DNA from: Eunapius fragilis
Lineage: Eukaryota > Porifera > Demospongiae > Spongillida > Spongillidae
NCBI GenBank assembly: GCA_963681505.1
Contig: OY811974.1
Coordinates: forward strand, 7,030,167-7,094,166
Reading direction: 5' to 3'
Length of the DNA stretch: 64,000 nucleotides
Shown: positions 46,447 to 57,500 of the stretch, piece after piece
Layout of the letters: each line of letters opens with the position of its first letter
Position numbering within the stretch: position 1 is the stretch's first letter
Made by a program: the position numbers and the translations under genes
Notes under the pieces: generated by a model
What the model saw: the letters and a program-made list of their open reading frames with translations, nothing else
Databases searched by the model: none
What the model was told of the DNA's origin: nothing

Positions 46447-46488
46447 TTGGCGACGAGGTAAACAATAACTTGTTTTTTTGCTGCAGAC

Positions 46489-49400
46489 ATGGCTTTTCAC
46501 GGAGCGATCGGGCAATTCGACCGAGACGTGGACGAATGGGATTCATACTGCGAGCGTTTTCGGCTCTACGCAACGGCAAATGACATCACCGCCGCTGAAA
46601 AACTTCGAGCAGTGTTTCTCAGTGTATGCGGAGCCCCCACCTATGAACTGATCCGCAGTCTCGTTGCTCCAAACAAGCCTACCGACAAAACGCTAGAGGA
46701 GCTAACTAAACTTGTGAAAGATCACCTAACTCCCAGACCCTCGAGCATCGTCCAAAGGTTCCATTTCAACGCGCGCGTCCAGAACGAGAACGAATCCGTG
46801 TCCCAATATGTTGCTGAGCTCAGGAAGTTGGCCGAAACCTGCGAGTTTGATGCATCGCTAGAAAATATGTTGCGAGATCGACTTGTTTGTGGGCTGCGTG
46901 ACCCGAAGACCCAGCGTCGATTGTTAGCAGAGTCGCAGCTCACCTTTGGCAAAGCATTTGAGTTAGCTCAAGCAGCTGAGCTAGCAGAGAAGAGCGTCAA
47001 AGACTTGCAAGGTCAAGCACAAAATGATTCTGCGCAAGCATTCAAACTGGAACTGGCTAAACGCAAACGAAGCCAATCGGCAGTCTGTTCTCACTGTGGT
47101 GGAAAGCACCAATCCACCAAATGCCGACTCAGGGATGCCGAATGCTATTCGTGCGGTAAGCCAGGGCACATCGCCAAGGTCTGTCGCAGCAGTAGGGTTT
47201 CACGACAACGCTCTCGCTCACCAATCCGTAAACCCCAGCCTGAAGAAGTTACTGCAACGGAGGGTAGTAACAAGCAAGAAGTCTATACGCTTTTCCACTT
47301 CAGGGACAAGCTGGTTGAACCCCTCAACATAACTGTGATCGCCAATGGCATTCGTTTGCCAATGCAAATTGACACCGGTGCGGCAGTGTCAGTCATCAGC
47401 GAAATAACATATTACCGCCTTTGGTCTACTATAAAGAGACCGCCTCTACAAAACACGTCAGTGCAGCTGCGTACCTATTCAGGAGAAAAACTCCCTGTGC
47501 GTGGTCAGGTGCAGGTTCAAGTTAGCTACAGAGGCCAGGAAGCACGTTTACGTTTGGTGGTGGTTGCAGGCAAGGGTCCAACATTGATGGGGAGGGACTG
47601 GCTGAAGAGTCTGGATGTCCAGTGGCAGAGCAGTGTCGGTGTTCATCATATGAGCGGCAGTTCTGTTCCAAGTGGTCTCAACGCGGTGTTGGGCAGACAT
47701 GTCGACCTGTTCAAAGATGAACTCGGTTTGATTAAGGGTGTCAAAGCCACTTTCAGTGTAGACAAGACCGCCATTCCCCGTTTTTTCAGAGCCAGATCGG
47801 TGCCCTTTGCCCTTCGAGACAAGGTTGAAGCTGAACTAGACAGATTGGTGAAAGCAGGAATACTGCGTCCGGTTCGGTTCTCGGATTGGGCAGCACCCAT
47901 TGTTCCGGTGGTTAAAAAAGATGGCAGAATTCGCATTTGCGGCGACTACAAGCTCACCGCTAATCGTGTTACCTTTACAGATCCGTATCCCATCCCCCGC
48001 ATCGATGACCTTTTAGCATCAACTGCTAGGGCCAAATTATTTTCCAAACTAGACTTAGCCAATGCCTACCTCCAACTGGAACTGGATGAGGACTCCAAGA
48101 AGTATGTCACCATCTCTACTCACAAAGGCTTGTTTCAATACAACCGCCTACCGTTCGGGGTCTCCTCCGCACCATCTTTGTTCCAGCGCACTATGGAAGG
48201 CATTGTGGGGAACATTCCAAACGTCCTCGTGTACTCAGACGACATTCTAGTGGCGGGATCATCAGAAGAAGAACACCTGCACACCCTGGAAGTGGTCCTA
48301 TCGCGGCTGGAGGCCGCGGGGCTGAGGCTTAAGCTGCCAAAGTGTTTCTTCATGTTATCCAGCGTTGAGTACCTTGGGCACAAAATCTCAGCGGAGGGAA
48401 TTCACCCAACCGAAGTGAAGAAACGAGCAATCCTTGACGCCCCGCCTCCACAGAACTTACAACAGCTGAGGTCGTTTCTAGGATTGCTCAACTTCTATGG
48501 CAAATTCCTACCCAACCTAGCCAGCACCCTTGCTCCCTTGTATGATCTGCTGAAGAAAAACAGTCACTGGCACTGGGGATGCACTCAGAGTGAAGCTTTC
48601 AGTAAAGCAAAGCAGCTACTCACATCGGCAAAAGTACTGACACCTTTTGATGCGAAGAAAAAGCTGTGTCTGTCTTGTGATGCCTCACCTTACGGCATTG
48701 GTGCGGTTCTCTCCCATATGTTCGCCGATGGATCAGAGCGCCCCATAGCATACGCTTCCCGTACGCTTGCACCTGCAGAGAAGAAGTACTGCCAACTTGA
48801 GAAGGAGGGTTTGGCTGTCGTCTACGGTGTGAAGAAATTTCACCAGTATTTATTCGGCCAGGAGTTTGTCATCTTTTCAGACCACAAGCCATTACAGTAC
48901 TTATTCAGTGAAAGTCGCCCCGTGCCCCCATTGGCGTCATCAAGGATCCAGAGATGGGCTCTTACCCTCAGTGCCTACAGCTACAAGATAGTGTTCAAGT
49001 CTGGGAAACAGCAGGCAAATGCTGATGCCCTCAGCAGACTGCCGCTACAGACTACAATGGGCGACATTCCCATCCCGGAAGACACAGTGTTGATGCTTCA
49101 GGCCCTGGACAGGAGTGACGGTGCAGTATCAGTGAAACACATTCGCGAATGGACAAGCAAGGACCCAATCCTTTCGTTAGTGAGAAGAGCAGTGAGACTG
49201 GGAGATTGGAGTGTTATACCAGACAGCCCCAAGACGTCCCCGTTCAGGAGGAGGGACAACGAACTCAGCTTACAGGACGACTGTGTGCTGTGGGGCAACA
49301 GAGTGGTGGTACCCCAAGCTGGAAGAGAGGTCGTAACAGGCATTCTTCACGAGGGTCACCCCGGAGCCTCCCGTATGAAGTCTCTAGCTAGAGGTATGGT

Positions 49401-50709
49401 CTGGTGGCCAGGCATGGATAGCGACCTAGATGCGAAAGTGAAGCAATGCCAACAGTGTCAGGCGAACAGGAAAGCTCCCCCTGTAGCTCCGCTGCACCCG
49501 TGGGAATGGCCGACGCGGCCCTGGTCACGACTTCATGTCGACTTTGCTGGTCCCTTCCAAGGGAAGATGTTCATCATACTGGTGGATGCCCACTCAAAGT
49601 GGCTGGAGGTCGGCATCACTCCTTCCACCTCCTCTACCAATGCCATCAGTTTCCTGCGGTCAACATTCGCAACTCACGGCCTCCCAGAACTCCTGGTTTC
49701 TGACAACGGCAGCGCGTTCACAAGCCAAGAGTTTAAGACGTTCGTCTCTCGCAACGGTTTCAGGCACACTCGTTGCGCAGCCTACCACCCGTCCAGCAAT
49801 GGCCTTGCAGAGCGAGCCGTGCAAACGCTCAAAGAGGCTCTGAAGAAAACCAGTGGAGACATAGCTACCAGACTGGCCCGTTTCCTATTTCAGTACCGGA
49901 ATACACCCCACACAACGACGGGTATTTCCCCAGCTGAATTGTTGCTAGGACGCAAACCACGTACCCTTCTGGATCTGTTACACCCGGGAAACTCACCCAC
50001 TGAACCTCAGAGCACAGAAGTTCCTCAGGACGTATATGCAAGGGTGGCCAAGAATCAACAAAGACAGAAAGCGTCACACAACAAAAGGGCTAAGCAACGA
50101 CTCTTTCATGTGGGGCAAAGTGTCTACGTCAAAAACTTTCAAGGACCCCCCACATGGCTCCCGGGAGTGGTCACTGCTACACGGGCCCCGCTAACCTTCG
50201 AGGTCAACGTAGGGGATGGTAAAACAGTGCGCAGACACGTTGACCACATCCGTTCTCGCTACGAGGGGGCAACTCACTTGAAATCGAGCATGCCAACAGG
50301 TCCAAGTCCTGCAGTCAGCAATACAACAGAATCGGAAGCGCCCAGAAGTCAAAGAGGGGAAGGAGCACCCACCCAGTCGGGAACGCCTCCTCGGGACATT
50401 CCAAGTAGCCCCGCCCCCTCGAGTGGGCGTGGTGAGTTTGGGGTCGCAAACACAGATGGAGAGCTACCCATTGAAGAGCCGGCCGAAGGCACGGAACGTC
50501 AGGGAGTGGAGCCATTACAGTTGGCGCACCCAAATGTTCAGGACCTACCAGCCCCATGTGGAGGCAGGTCAGAACCAACAGAGCAGGCGACAGCCCAGAT
50601 AGCCGAGTCGCAACAAGAGGTCAGGCGATCACGCCGCGCACGAGCACCGCCGGACCGCTTGGGATGGAAGCTCTCTCCAAGGAGGGAGAAGTGTGGTAAT
50701 CTGACCTAA
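46489..50709 (+). CDS. Gag-Pol polyprotein of the gypsy element
   Basis: A single 1406-residue frame with no stop or shift. Gag occupies about 1-230 and ends in two zinc knuckles, CSHCGGKHQSTKC (about 198) and CYSCGKPGHIAKVC (about 219). An aspartic protease follows with IDTGAAVSVIS (about 295). RT has GRIRICGDYK, LPFGVSSAPSLFQR and the active site YSDDIL (about 582). RNase H begins with LSCDASPYGIGAVLSH (about 729). Integrase has an HHCC finger (GHPGASRMK to CQQCQ, about 954-985) and the DDE residues in HVDFAGPF, VSDNGSAFTS and GLAERAVQ (about 1015-1106), then a GPY/F-like WLPGVV. Domain order PR-RT-RH-IN is that of Ty3/gypsy. The frame ends 18 bases inside the 3' LTR. Gag and Pol share one frame, so no frameshift is needed. 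Confidence 0.96.
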   Translation: MAFHGAIGQFDRDVDEWDSYCERFRLYATANDITAAEKLRAVFLSVCGAPTYELIRSLVAPNKPTDKTLEELTKLVKDHLTPRPSSIVQRFHFNARVQNENESVSQYVAELRKLAETCEFDASLENMLRDRLVCGLRDPKTQRRLLAESQLTFGKAFELAQAAELAEKSVKDLQGQAQNDSAQAFKLELAKRKRSQSAVCSHCGGKHQSTKCRLRDAECYSCGKPGHIAKVCRSSRVSRQRSRSPIRKPQPEEVTATEGSNKQEVYTLFHFRDKLVEPLNITVIANGIRLPMQIDTGAAVSVISEITYYRLWSTIKRPPLQNTSVQLRTYSGEKLPVRGQVQVQVSYRGQEARLRLVVVAGKGPTLMGRDWLKSLDVQWQSSVGVHHMSGSSVPSGLNAVLGRHVDLFKDELGLIKGVKATFSVDKTAIPRFFRARSVPFALRDKVEAELDRLVKAGILRPVRFSDWAAPIVPVVKKDGRIRICGDYKLTANRVTFTDPYPIPRIDDLLASTARAKLFSKLDLANAYLQLELDEDSKKYVTISTHKGLFQYNRLPFGVSSAPSLFQRTMEGIVGNIPNVLVYSDDILVAGSSEEEHLHTLEVVLSRLEAAGLRLKLPKCFFMLSSVEYLGHKISAEGIHPTEVKKRAILDAPPPQNLQQLRSFLGLLNFYGKFLPNLASTLAPLYDLLKKNSHWHWGCTQSEAFSKAKQLLTSAKVLTPFDAKKKLCLSCDASPYGIGAVLSHMFADGSERPIAYASRTLAPAEKKYCQLEKEGLAVVYGVKKFHQYLFGQEFVIFSDHKPLQYLFSESRPVPPLASSRIQRWALTLSAYSYKIVFKSGKQQANADALSRLPLQTTMGDIPIPEDTVLMLQALDRSDGAVSVKHIREWTSKDPILSLVRRAVRLGDWSVIPDSPKTSPFRRRDNELSLQDDCVLWGNRVVVPQAGREVVTGILHEGHPGASRMKSLARGMVWWPGMDSDLDAKVKQCQQCQANRKAPPVAPLHPWEWPTRPWSRLHVDFAGPFQGKMFIILVDAHSKWLEVGITPSTSSTNAISFLRSTFATHGLPELLVSDNGSAFTSQEFKTFVSRNGFRHTRCAAYHPSSNGLAERAVQTLKEALKKTSGDIATRLARFLFQYRNTPHTTTGISPAELLLGRKPRTLLDLLHPGNSPTEPQSTEVPQDVYARVAKNQQRQKASHNKRAKQRLFHVGQSVYVKNFQGPPTWLPGVVTATRAPLTFEVNVGDGKTVRRHVDHIRSRYEGATHLKSSMPTGPSPAVSNTTESEAPRSQRGEGAPTQSGTPPRDIPSSPAPSSGRGEFGVANTDGELPIEEPAEGTERQGVEPLQLAHPNVQDLPAPCGGRSEPTEQATAQIAESQQEVRRSRRARAPPDRLGWKLSPRREKCGNLT

Positions 50710-50914
50710 ACAATGACACAATAAAGCGGGCCCATTGTGCCTATTGCGGGCGCAGCGCGGGCCGAACAGCCGCAGAATCATTTATATTTGTATGTCGGGG
50801 TCTTGCCCTCAGTTCAGTGTATTCTTTGATGCTTCATGTAGTTTGCGCTATCGCATTGTTGTTGCGCCGGCAGCTACGTCGTACATCGCGTGCAGAATTA
50901 ACCACATTACTACA
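50692..50914 (+). repeat. 3' LTR of the gypsy element
   Basis: Identical by eye to the 5' LTR; the last codons of gag-pol and its TAA lie within it. Confidence 0.93.
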
Positions 50915-52940
50915 GGATCCAACTGCTCAAAACTTTCAATGTGATGTTTCAGAGTAGCGTTGAGAAGAAAAGGACTTGAAACCACCCCAAATACCACTCT
51001 GGCAAACCGCAGAACTTGAAGCCCTGGGAAGGTGACTATTGATGTCATCTAGCCAAATTAACCTCAAAGCATTTCTGTCTTCTGCAATGGAGATCATAAG
51101 AAACGCCTTCTCTATGTCTGCAAATAATGCTATCCTATGAAGCCAGAACCTAATCAGGATATCAAGAATGCACTGTCCATAAGATGGTCCTGCATATAAA
51201 CAGTCATTTAAGGATGGCCCTTCTGTTTTTGCTGAGGCATCGTATATGATCCTTAAATTGGTCGTTGATTTCTCCTTCCTGATGACGGCATGATGTGGCA
51301 AATAATTGCTTGCATTCTGAACCATTGACCCATCTACAATTCTACGATCCCTTTACTGAACTGTTTTTTGATAGTTTTGTCTTACTCCCAGATAACTTGT
51401 GGATCTTGTCGAAGTCTGCTGACCAAACCTAACAGCCTCTTTTGGCTGAGCTCAAAGTTGTCTGACAACAAAGGATGCATGTTTTTCCATGGAAGATAGA
51501 CGCAATACCTACCATTCTTGAAGTCAATAGTTTGCATGAAATCTTCGTAGACAGAGGATTCGTTGTCTCTGATGCCCAGTGTGTCTAGGTCCTAAAATGC
51601 TTTCAACGTTGTGTCTAGATCACAATCACTGCACTCAACCTTCACAACATGAGTAGACGCAAAGCTGACTGAGGTGCCTCCGTGCGACACTCCTGGTACA
51701 GGACCAGACAGTACCCAACCAAGTTTGGTCTCTACCGCTGTTGGTCCAGTTCCTTCTTGTCGTATTTTCCCTGTGACTAGCTTCCAATACTGGTCAGCTC
51801 CAATTAAGATTCCAATATCAAGATTATCTACCAGGCTGCTGCAATCTGCCAAATCTAATCCTGCCAAAAAAGGAAAATGCTCTGAAGTGGTTGCCGACTA
51901 AGAGGCTCACAAACCATGGGTATAGTCAGCAATGAAACCACCAGACTAATTCCATTCTTTGTCTTGATTGCAATTGACAGCATCGCAATCCTGAACCGTC
52001 TCTACCTTTGATCCACAATTTTTGATCAGAACCCTCTCAGTCATTTCCGTTGGAAGGGCAAGAAGGTCTCGAATTCTGCTAACAATGTATGATCTTTGGC
52101 TTCCACTATCAAGGATGATCCTTGTATTCACTGTGGAGGATTGTCTATCTTGCCTAAACACTTGAGCTTTGGCAGTCTGCAGGAGCACAGGAGTCCTTGT
52201 AGCAACATACACTGACAAAACAGGGGGTTGAGATGCTCTCGTTCGTGTTGTTGGAGGGTTACGCTGAGTACTGTTTGTTACAGCTGTTTATGTTGGTTGT
52301 TGTTCCTGCATACCTAGCTCTGATCTAGAAGCTGTGCATATCTCCCATGATGCCTGGCTTGACAACTGGAACATCTCAATGATGACCGACAATCCTTCAC
52401 TCTATGTCCCTTCCTCAGACAAATGAAGCACCTTCCAGACCGCATCAAGCACTGCTTTCGTTGTTCAGCACCAGGCACAGTTCTGCACAGGTGTAACTGA
52501 TGTGATCCATTGCAGTAACAACATGCTACCTGTGGATTGTTATTCAGTGGTGCTGATGTGATGGGCGGCTCTCTGCCTGGCCTTTTCGTGTTCACATGCA
52601 CTGGAGTCCACTGCAGCTCTCTCCCTGGCCTCAATTTCAATTTCAATTACCTTCATCAATGAATCGAGGTCGCATTCATCCCTAAAAATCTCTTGGCTCA
52701 CTATAAGGCACAGGTCTTGAGGAATTTTCTTCATCAGGATAGATGACAGTAAACTGCCATATGACGCTAATGTGATGTCCAGTGATTTTAAACATCAGAC
52801 GTGAGATTCCACCTTATCATACAACTGACGGAGATTCTTGAGGTCACGAGACGATGTAACAGCTTCCAAGTTAAGAAGAGCTTCCAAGTGTTTTGATATG
52901 AGCTGCTGTTTACAGCCAAATCTCTTCTTCAGCATATTCG
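50915..52940 (-). pseudogene. BEL/Pao retrotransposon, 5' half (gag, protease, RT start)
   Basis: Minus-strand frames from about 52940 down. Gag: LISKHLEALLNLEA, LRQLYDKVESHV with an in-frame TGA, LKSLDITLASYGSLL, then zinc knuckles CCYCNGSHQLHLC and CFICLRKGHRVKDC. Protease: RIILDSGSQRSYIVS (51946-52218) and the region DLDIGILIGADQYWKLVTG (51592-51867), typical of the BEL aspartic protease. RT: LPHHAVIRKEKSTTNLRIIY, DASAKTEGPSLNDCLYAGPS, FADIEKAFLMISI, then in another frame RFARVVFGVVSSPFLLNATL to the gypsy junction. Several stops and frame changes. It is the same element as the segment at 43842-45408. No LTR was identified at this end. Confidence 0.88.
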
Positions 52941-53040
52941 GCTGACCTCATATTGCATTGAAATGAGAGCTATAACTATTCAGGACATAAAGTTTTGTCT
53001 AGGTTAAACCCCACTAATATGCAAACCATTATTCAAACTG

Positions 53041-53440
53041 AAATGATGAACGTCGCAGAGGAGGATGAAGAGGATGAGGCTGATGAGCCTCCAGCAAAGA
53101 AAGCAGCCGTTACTCCACATTGTCCACAAGGTGAGGAATTTGATATTCGAAGATGAATATCCTGGTGAAGAAAATCATGATCACATTGAAGATAAATTTC
53201 AGAGATATCTTAAAAAGGCTGAAATTAATTATAGAAAAGATGATCCGATGGATTGGTAGAGAAAGCATGAATCATACTAGCAAGGAAGATCTAGCTATCC
53301 CAGCCTCGACTGCACCTTCAGAAAGGGTTTTCCGCATAGTACAGAATACCAGGAAAAAACGATGGAGACTCTTACCAGAAAGGCTGGGCAAATATATATT
53401 CATGTGCACAATGCAAAGTGGTTTCAAATTTAATGGCACA
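53041..53440 (+). pseudogene. hAT transposase C-terminal (dimerisation) fragment
   Basis: An acidic linker (MMNVAEEDEEDEADEPPAKK) is followed, after a frame change, by KFQRYLKKAEINYRKDDPMDW, a stop, and LAIPASTAPSERVFRI then NTRKKRWRLLPERLG. The last block is the hallmark of the hAT C-terminal dimerisation domain. A piece between DPMDW and LAIPAS is missing. No catalytic region remains. It lies directly after the BEL remnant and may be the distal half of the BED-finger gene at 42.1-42.7 kb, split by later insertions. Confidence 0.8.
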
Positions 53441-53444
53441 TGAT

Positions 53445-54490
<1,046 letters not shown>

Positions 54491-54583
54491 CATGTGCGCC
54501 CGCGCGTGTGAGTTTAGGTGGAAGGGGTAATACATATACACATGAACATGTCATACATTTCATTTACCCGTTACAGTGAATTC

Positions 54584-57500
54584 ATGGCTAATATGAGCAG
54601 TATGAGCGATGAGTACGATTTTCTATTCAAAGGTGAGTAGGCCTCAAACGGAATTAAGCCATCGGGCCGTACGTATATTTCAGCACTTTCGCGCTGCGGC
54701 ATGCCCCTAATAAAATTACACTAGTCTGATGTTAAACCTTTGTGTACTGAAAATGTGGTAAGTAGAATATGTAACAGTAGCTTAGTTTATAGATATCTGG
54801 AATTTGCATGGTGCATTCATAATCTATAAAGCCGTATAACCGTAGACATCGATCTGTATAGTTGGATAATATGTAAGTCTCCAAATTTCTTCTACAGTCG
54901 TGCTAATAGGTAATAGTGGCGTTGGAAAATCAAATCTTCTGTCACGCTTTACAAAGAATGCGTTCAATATGAGGTCAAAAAACACTATTGGTGTGGATTT
55001 GGCAACCAAAAGCATTATGGTAGACGGGAAAAGTGTCAAAGCGAATATCTGGGACACAGGTGAGTGCTCCATAAGCAGCGAGTGATTGTTTTTGGGACAG
55101 CAGTCCGCTTAAAGATTATTTATACATATAGAAGCTTTTGTATACAATAACCATACATTAATGCTGATCAGATTAATGTCTAATGTCCTGGGCGTGCTCC
55201 GCGGTGCACGTTTGTACACCGCGGGGTACGCAAAACAAAGGTTTTTGCATTCCGCCGTTTCAGCATGCTAGTGAAGTTTGACTGTAATGCCACGTTGTAT
55301 AAGTCCTTGTCTGCTTGGGCTGAAGCTTTGAAGGCCTAGTACCTTTCGCTGCTGATACAACAAGTCGCCACAGCGGAGGTACACTTTACGGCGAGTGTAC
55401 GCGGTAATTGAAAAATAATAACAACGTACGTACCGGAAGTTTCGCGTACCTCCGCTGTGACATGTTGCTGTAAGAGCAGCGAAAGGTACTAGGCTTTCAA
55501 AGCTTCAGCCCAAGCAGATAAGGACTTATACAATGTGGCAAAACAGTCAAACTTCACTAGAATGCTGAAACGGCGGAATGCAAAAAACTTTGTTTTGCGT
55601 ACCCCGCGGTGTACAAACGTACACCGCGAAGCACGCCCAGGACATTAGACATTAAAAGCTATATACAAAAATACATTCAACATGTTCGCAAATAAATGCA
55701 TATCCGTAATACGTTGTGCATACGTCGCATTTAATTACTATAGCAGCCAATTACTGTAACGGCTTTAAATTACTATGATTTGTTATTGTTAACGAACCTT
55801 GGGCAGTTTAGACTCCTTCTCAAGCACCTCAGCCCCACCCCACATCCGATGAGAGGTACGCACGAAAATTGGTCTAGCTGCCGTCATGCATGGGGCCAAA
55901 TGCGTGCTTACATTACGATGGCGCATTAAACAGCAACCGTAGTTTATTATGTCGCGCGACAACGGTCCCATATATGCCTCTTTAAAAATGCATGCATTAG
56001 TATAAAGCAATAGTTCGTATATAAAGAAATGACGCTCATCAGCTTCAGGAGTTAATCCATTTTTCCATACTTCCATAAATCTTTCCGAAGACATGTAATA
56101 TGATACCGGAGCACATAGGATTTTTCCTTCTTGGTTCAAGAGAGATTATTAGTACCACACATTTGTCTTGATGTTTACGTAAATCATCAGATTGTTCCCC
56201 TTTAAGGTTTCAAATCGTTGGGACATTTCCTTTAATGTACGCGAGATCAATGAGTTGAGTTTCTCATTACAGTATTCAATGGTCTATTACTATACGTCAA
56301 AACCTTAAATATCTGTGGTCTGCTACCAATAGAAAATCAACTATTGTAGTTAGAAGTGTTGAAAATAGAAAATAGATAGAAAAAATAGTTCAGAACATTG
56401 TATTAATGCAATACAATACGATTGATTTGGATGTTTTTTTTTTTAAATAAATCCACAAGGGTAGAACGTTCCATGTAGGGTTCACTACTCATACATGCCG
56501 ATGAGTTATGCAAGAGCTTTTTACCATTATTATTCATGTGCGTTTTGTCAAGTCTGGGGGTGGGGTGGGTGGAGGGTGGGTGGGTTGATTGGGTGGGGGT
56601 GGGGGTAGTGGGTGGGGTGGTTATGTTTCTAATACGTTTGTTAATATTTTTTTCATAGCTGGAGAAGAAATCTATCGAGCCCTTCCGAGCACGTAAGTTG
56701 AAATTTACTTATAAAATGTAGGAACTAACTAAGACTATGCATATGGAACTTGGCTTTAACACATGTGCACTAATTAAAATAAATGTTTTGCATAACAAGT
56801 AAATAAGACGTGATTTGATTTGTTTACGCCCGTAATTCTAAATTGCCTAATCAATGGTTATTAATACTGAACGTGTATGTGCAATAAATGTAGTGGAAGA
56901 AATGACAGCATGAATGAATCTGACCATTTCTAGAAAATATTGTGTACTATGGTTGTATATAAACATTACAAATTGATTGATAACAATACAACCCTTCGGA
57001 GAAATTAATATACATAGTTTTCCTATTCACTGAATGTTTGTCCATTTGTTATTCATTTTTATCAATATATAATGGTGGCAGTTAAAAATGCAATTACGAT
57101 ATATATCATCGCACTGTGCATACAGATACTACAGAGGCGCCATAGGGGCTCTCCTTATGTATGACATCACCAACCGCCACACCTTCGATAACGTTGAGCA
57201 CTGGTTGAAGGAGTTGAGGACTAGCGGCGTCGACCCCAGAATCGTGATCATGATGGTTGGGAACAAGTACGACCTGAGACACCTAAGGGTCGTGACTACC
57301 GACGAAGCCAAGAAATATGCTGGTTTGAATATTTTTTTAATAAAAATCGTTCAAAACACAGCATAACCGTTTTAGCTGCATTGCAGTACATTTTCCTTTT
57401 CTTTTAATTTTGTGCCACATGTAAGCATAGAATCGTGCTGCCATGTAGCACATGTAATGGCGTAAAGGTATGCCTCCCGAAACATTGCTCAGAGAGCTCT

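Larger units (their letters stand above)
45409..50914 (+). mobile_element. Ty3/gypsy LTR retrotransposon, apparently intact
   Basis: 5506 bp bounded by identical 223-bp LTRs (45409-45631 and 50692-50914, TGTGG...CTACA) and a 5-bp target duplication GGATC (45404-45408, 50915-50919). A tRNA-complementary TTGGCGACGAGG follows the 5' LTR. It contains one uninterrupted gag-pol frame. It inserted into the RT gene of an older BEL/Pao element lying on the other strand. Identical LTRs imply a recent insertion. Confidence 0.95.

Noticed and set aside
47024-49843. Overlapping ORFs of 60-100 codons in gag-pol
   Set aside because: Out-of-frame shadows of a continuous 1406-codon frame with full domain order.
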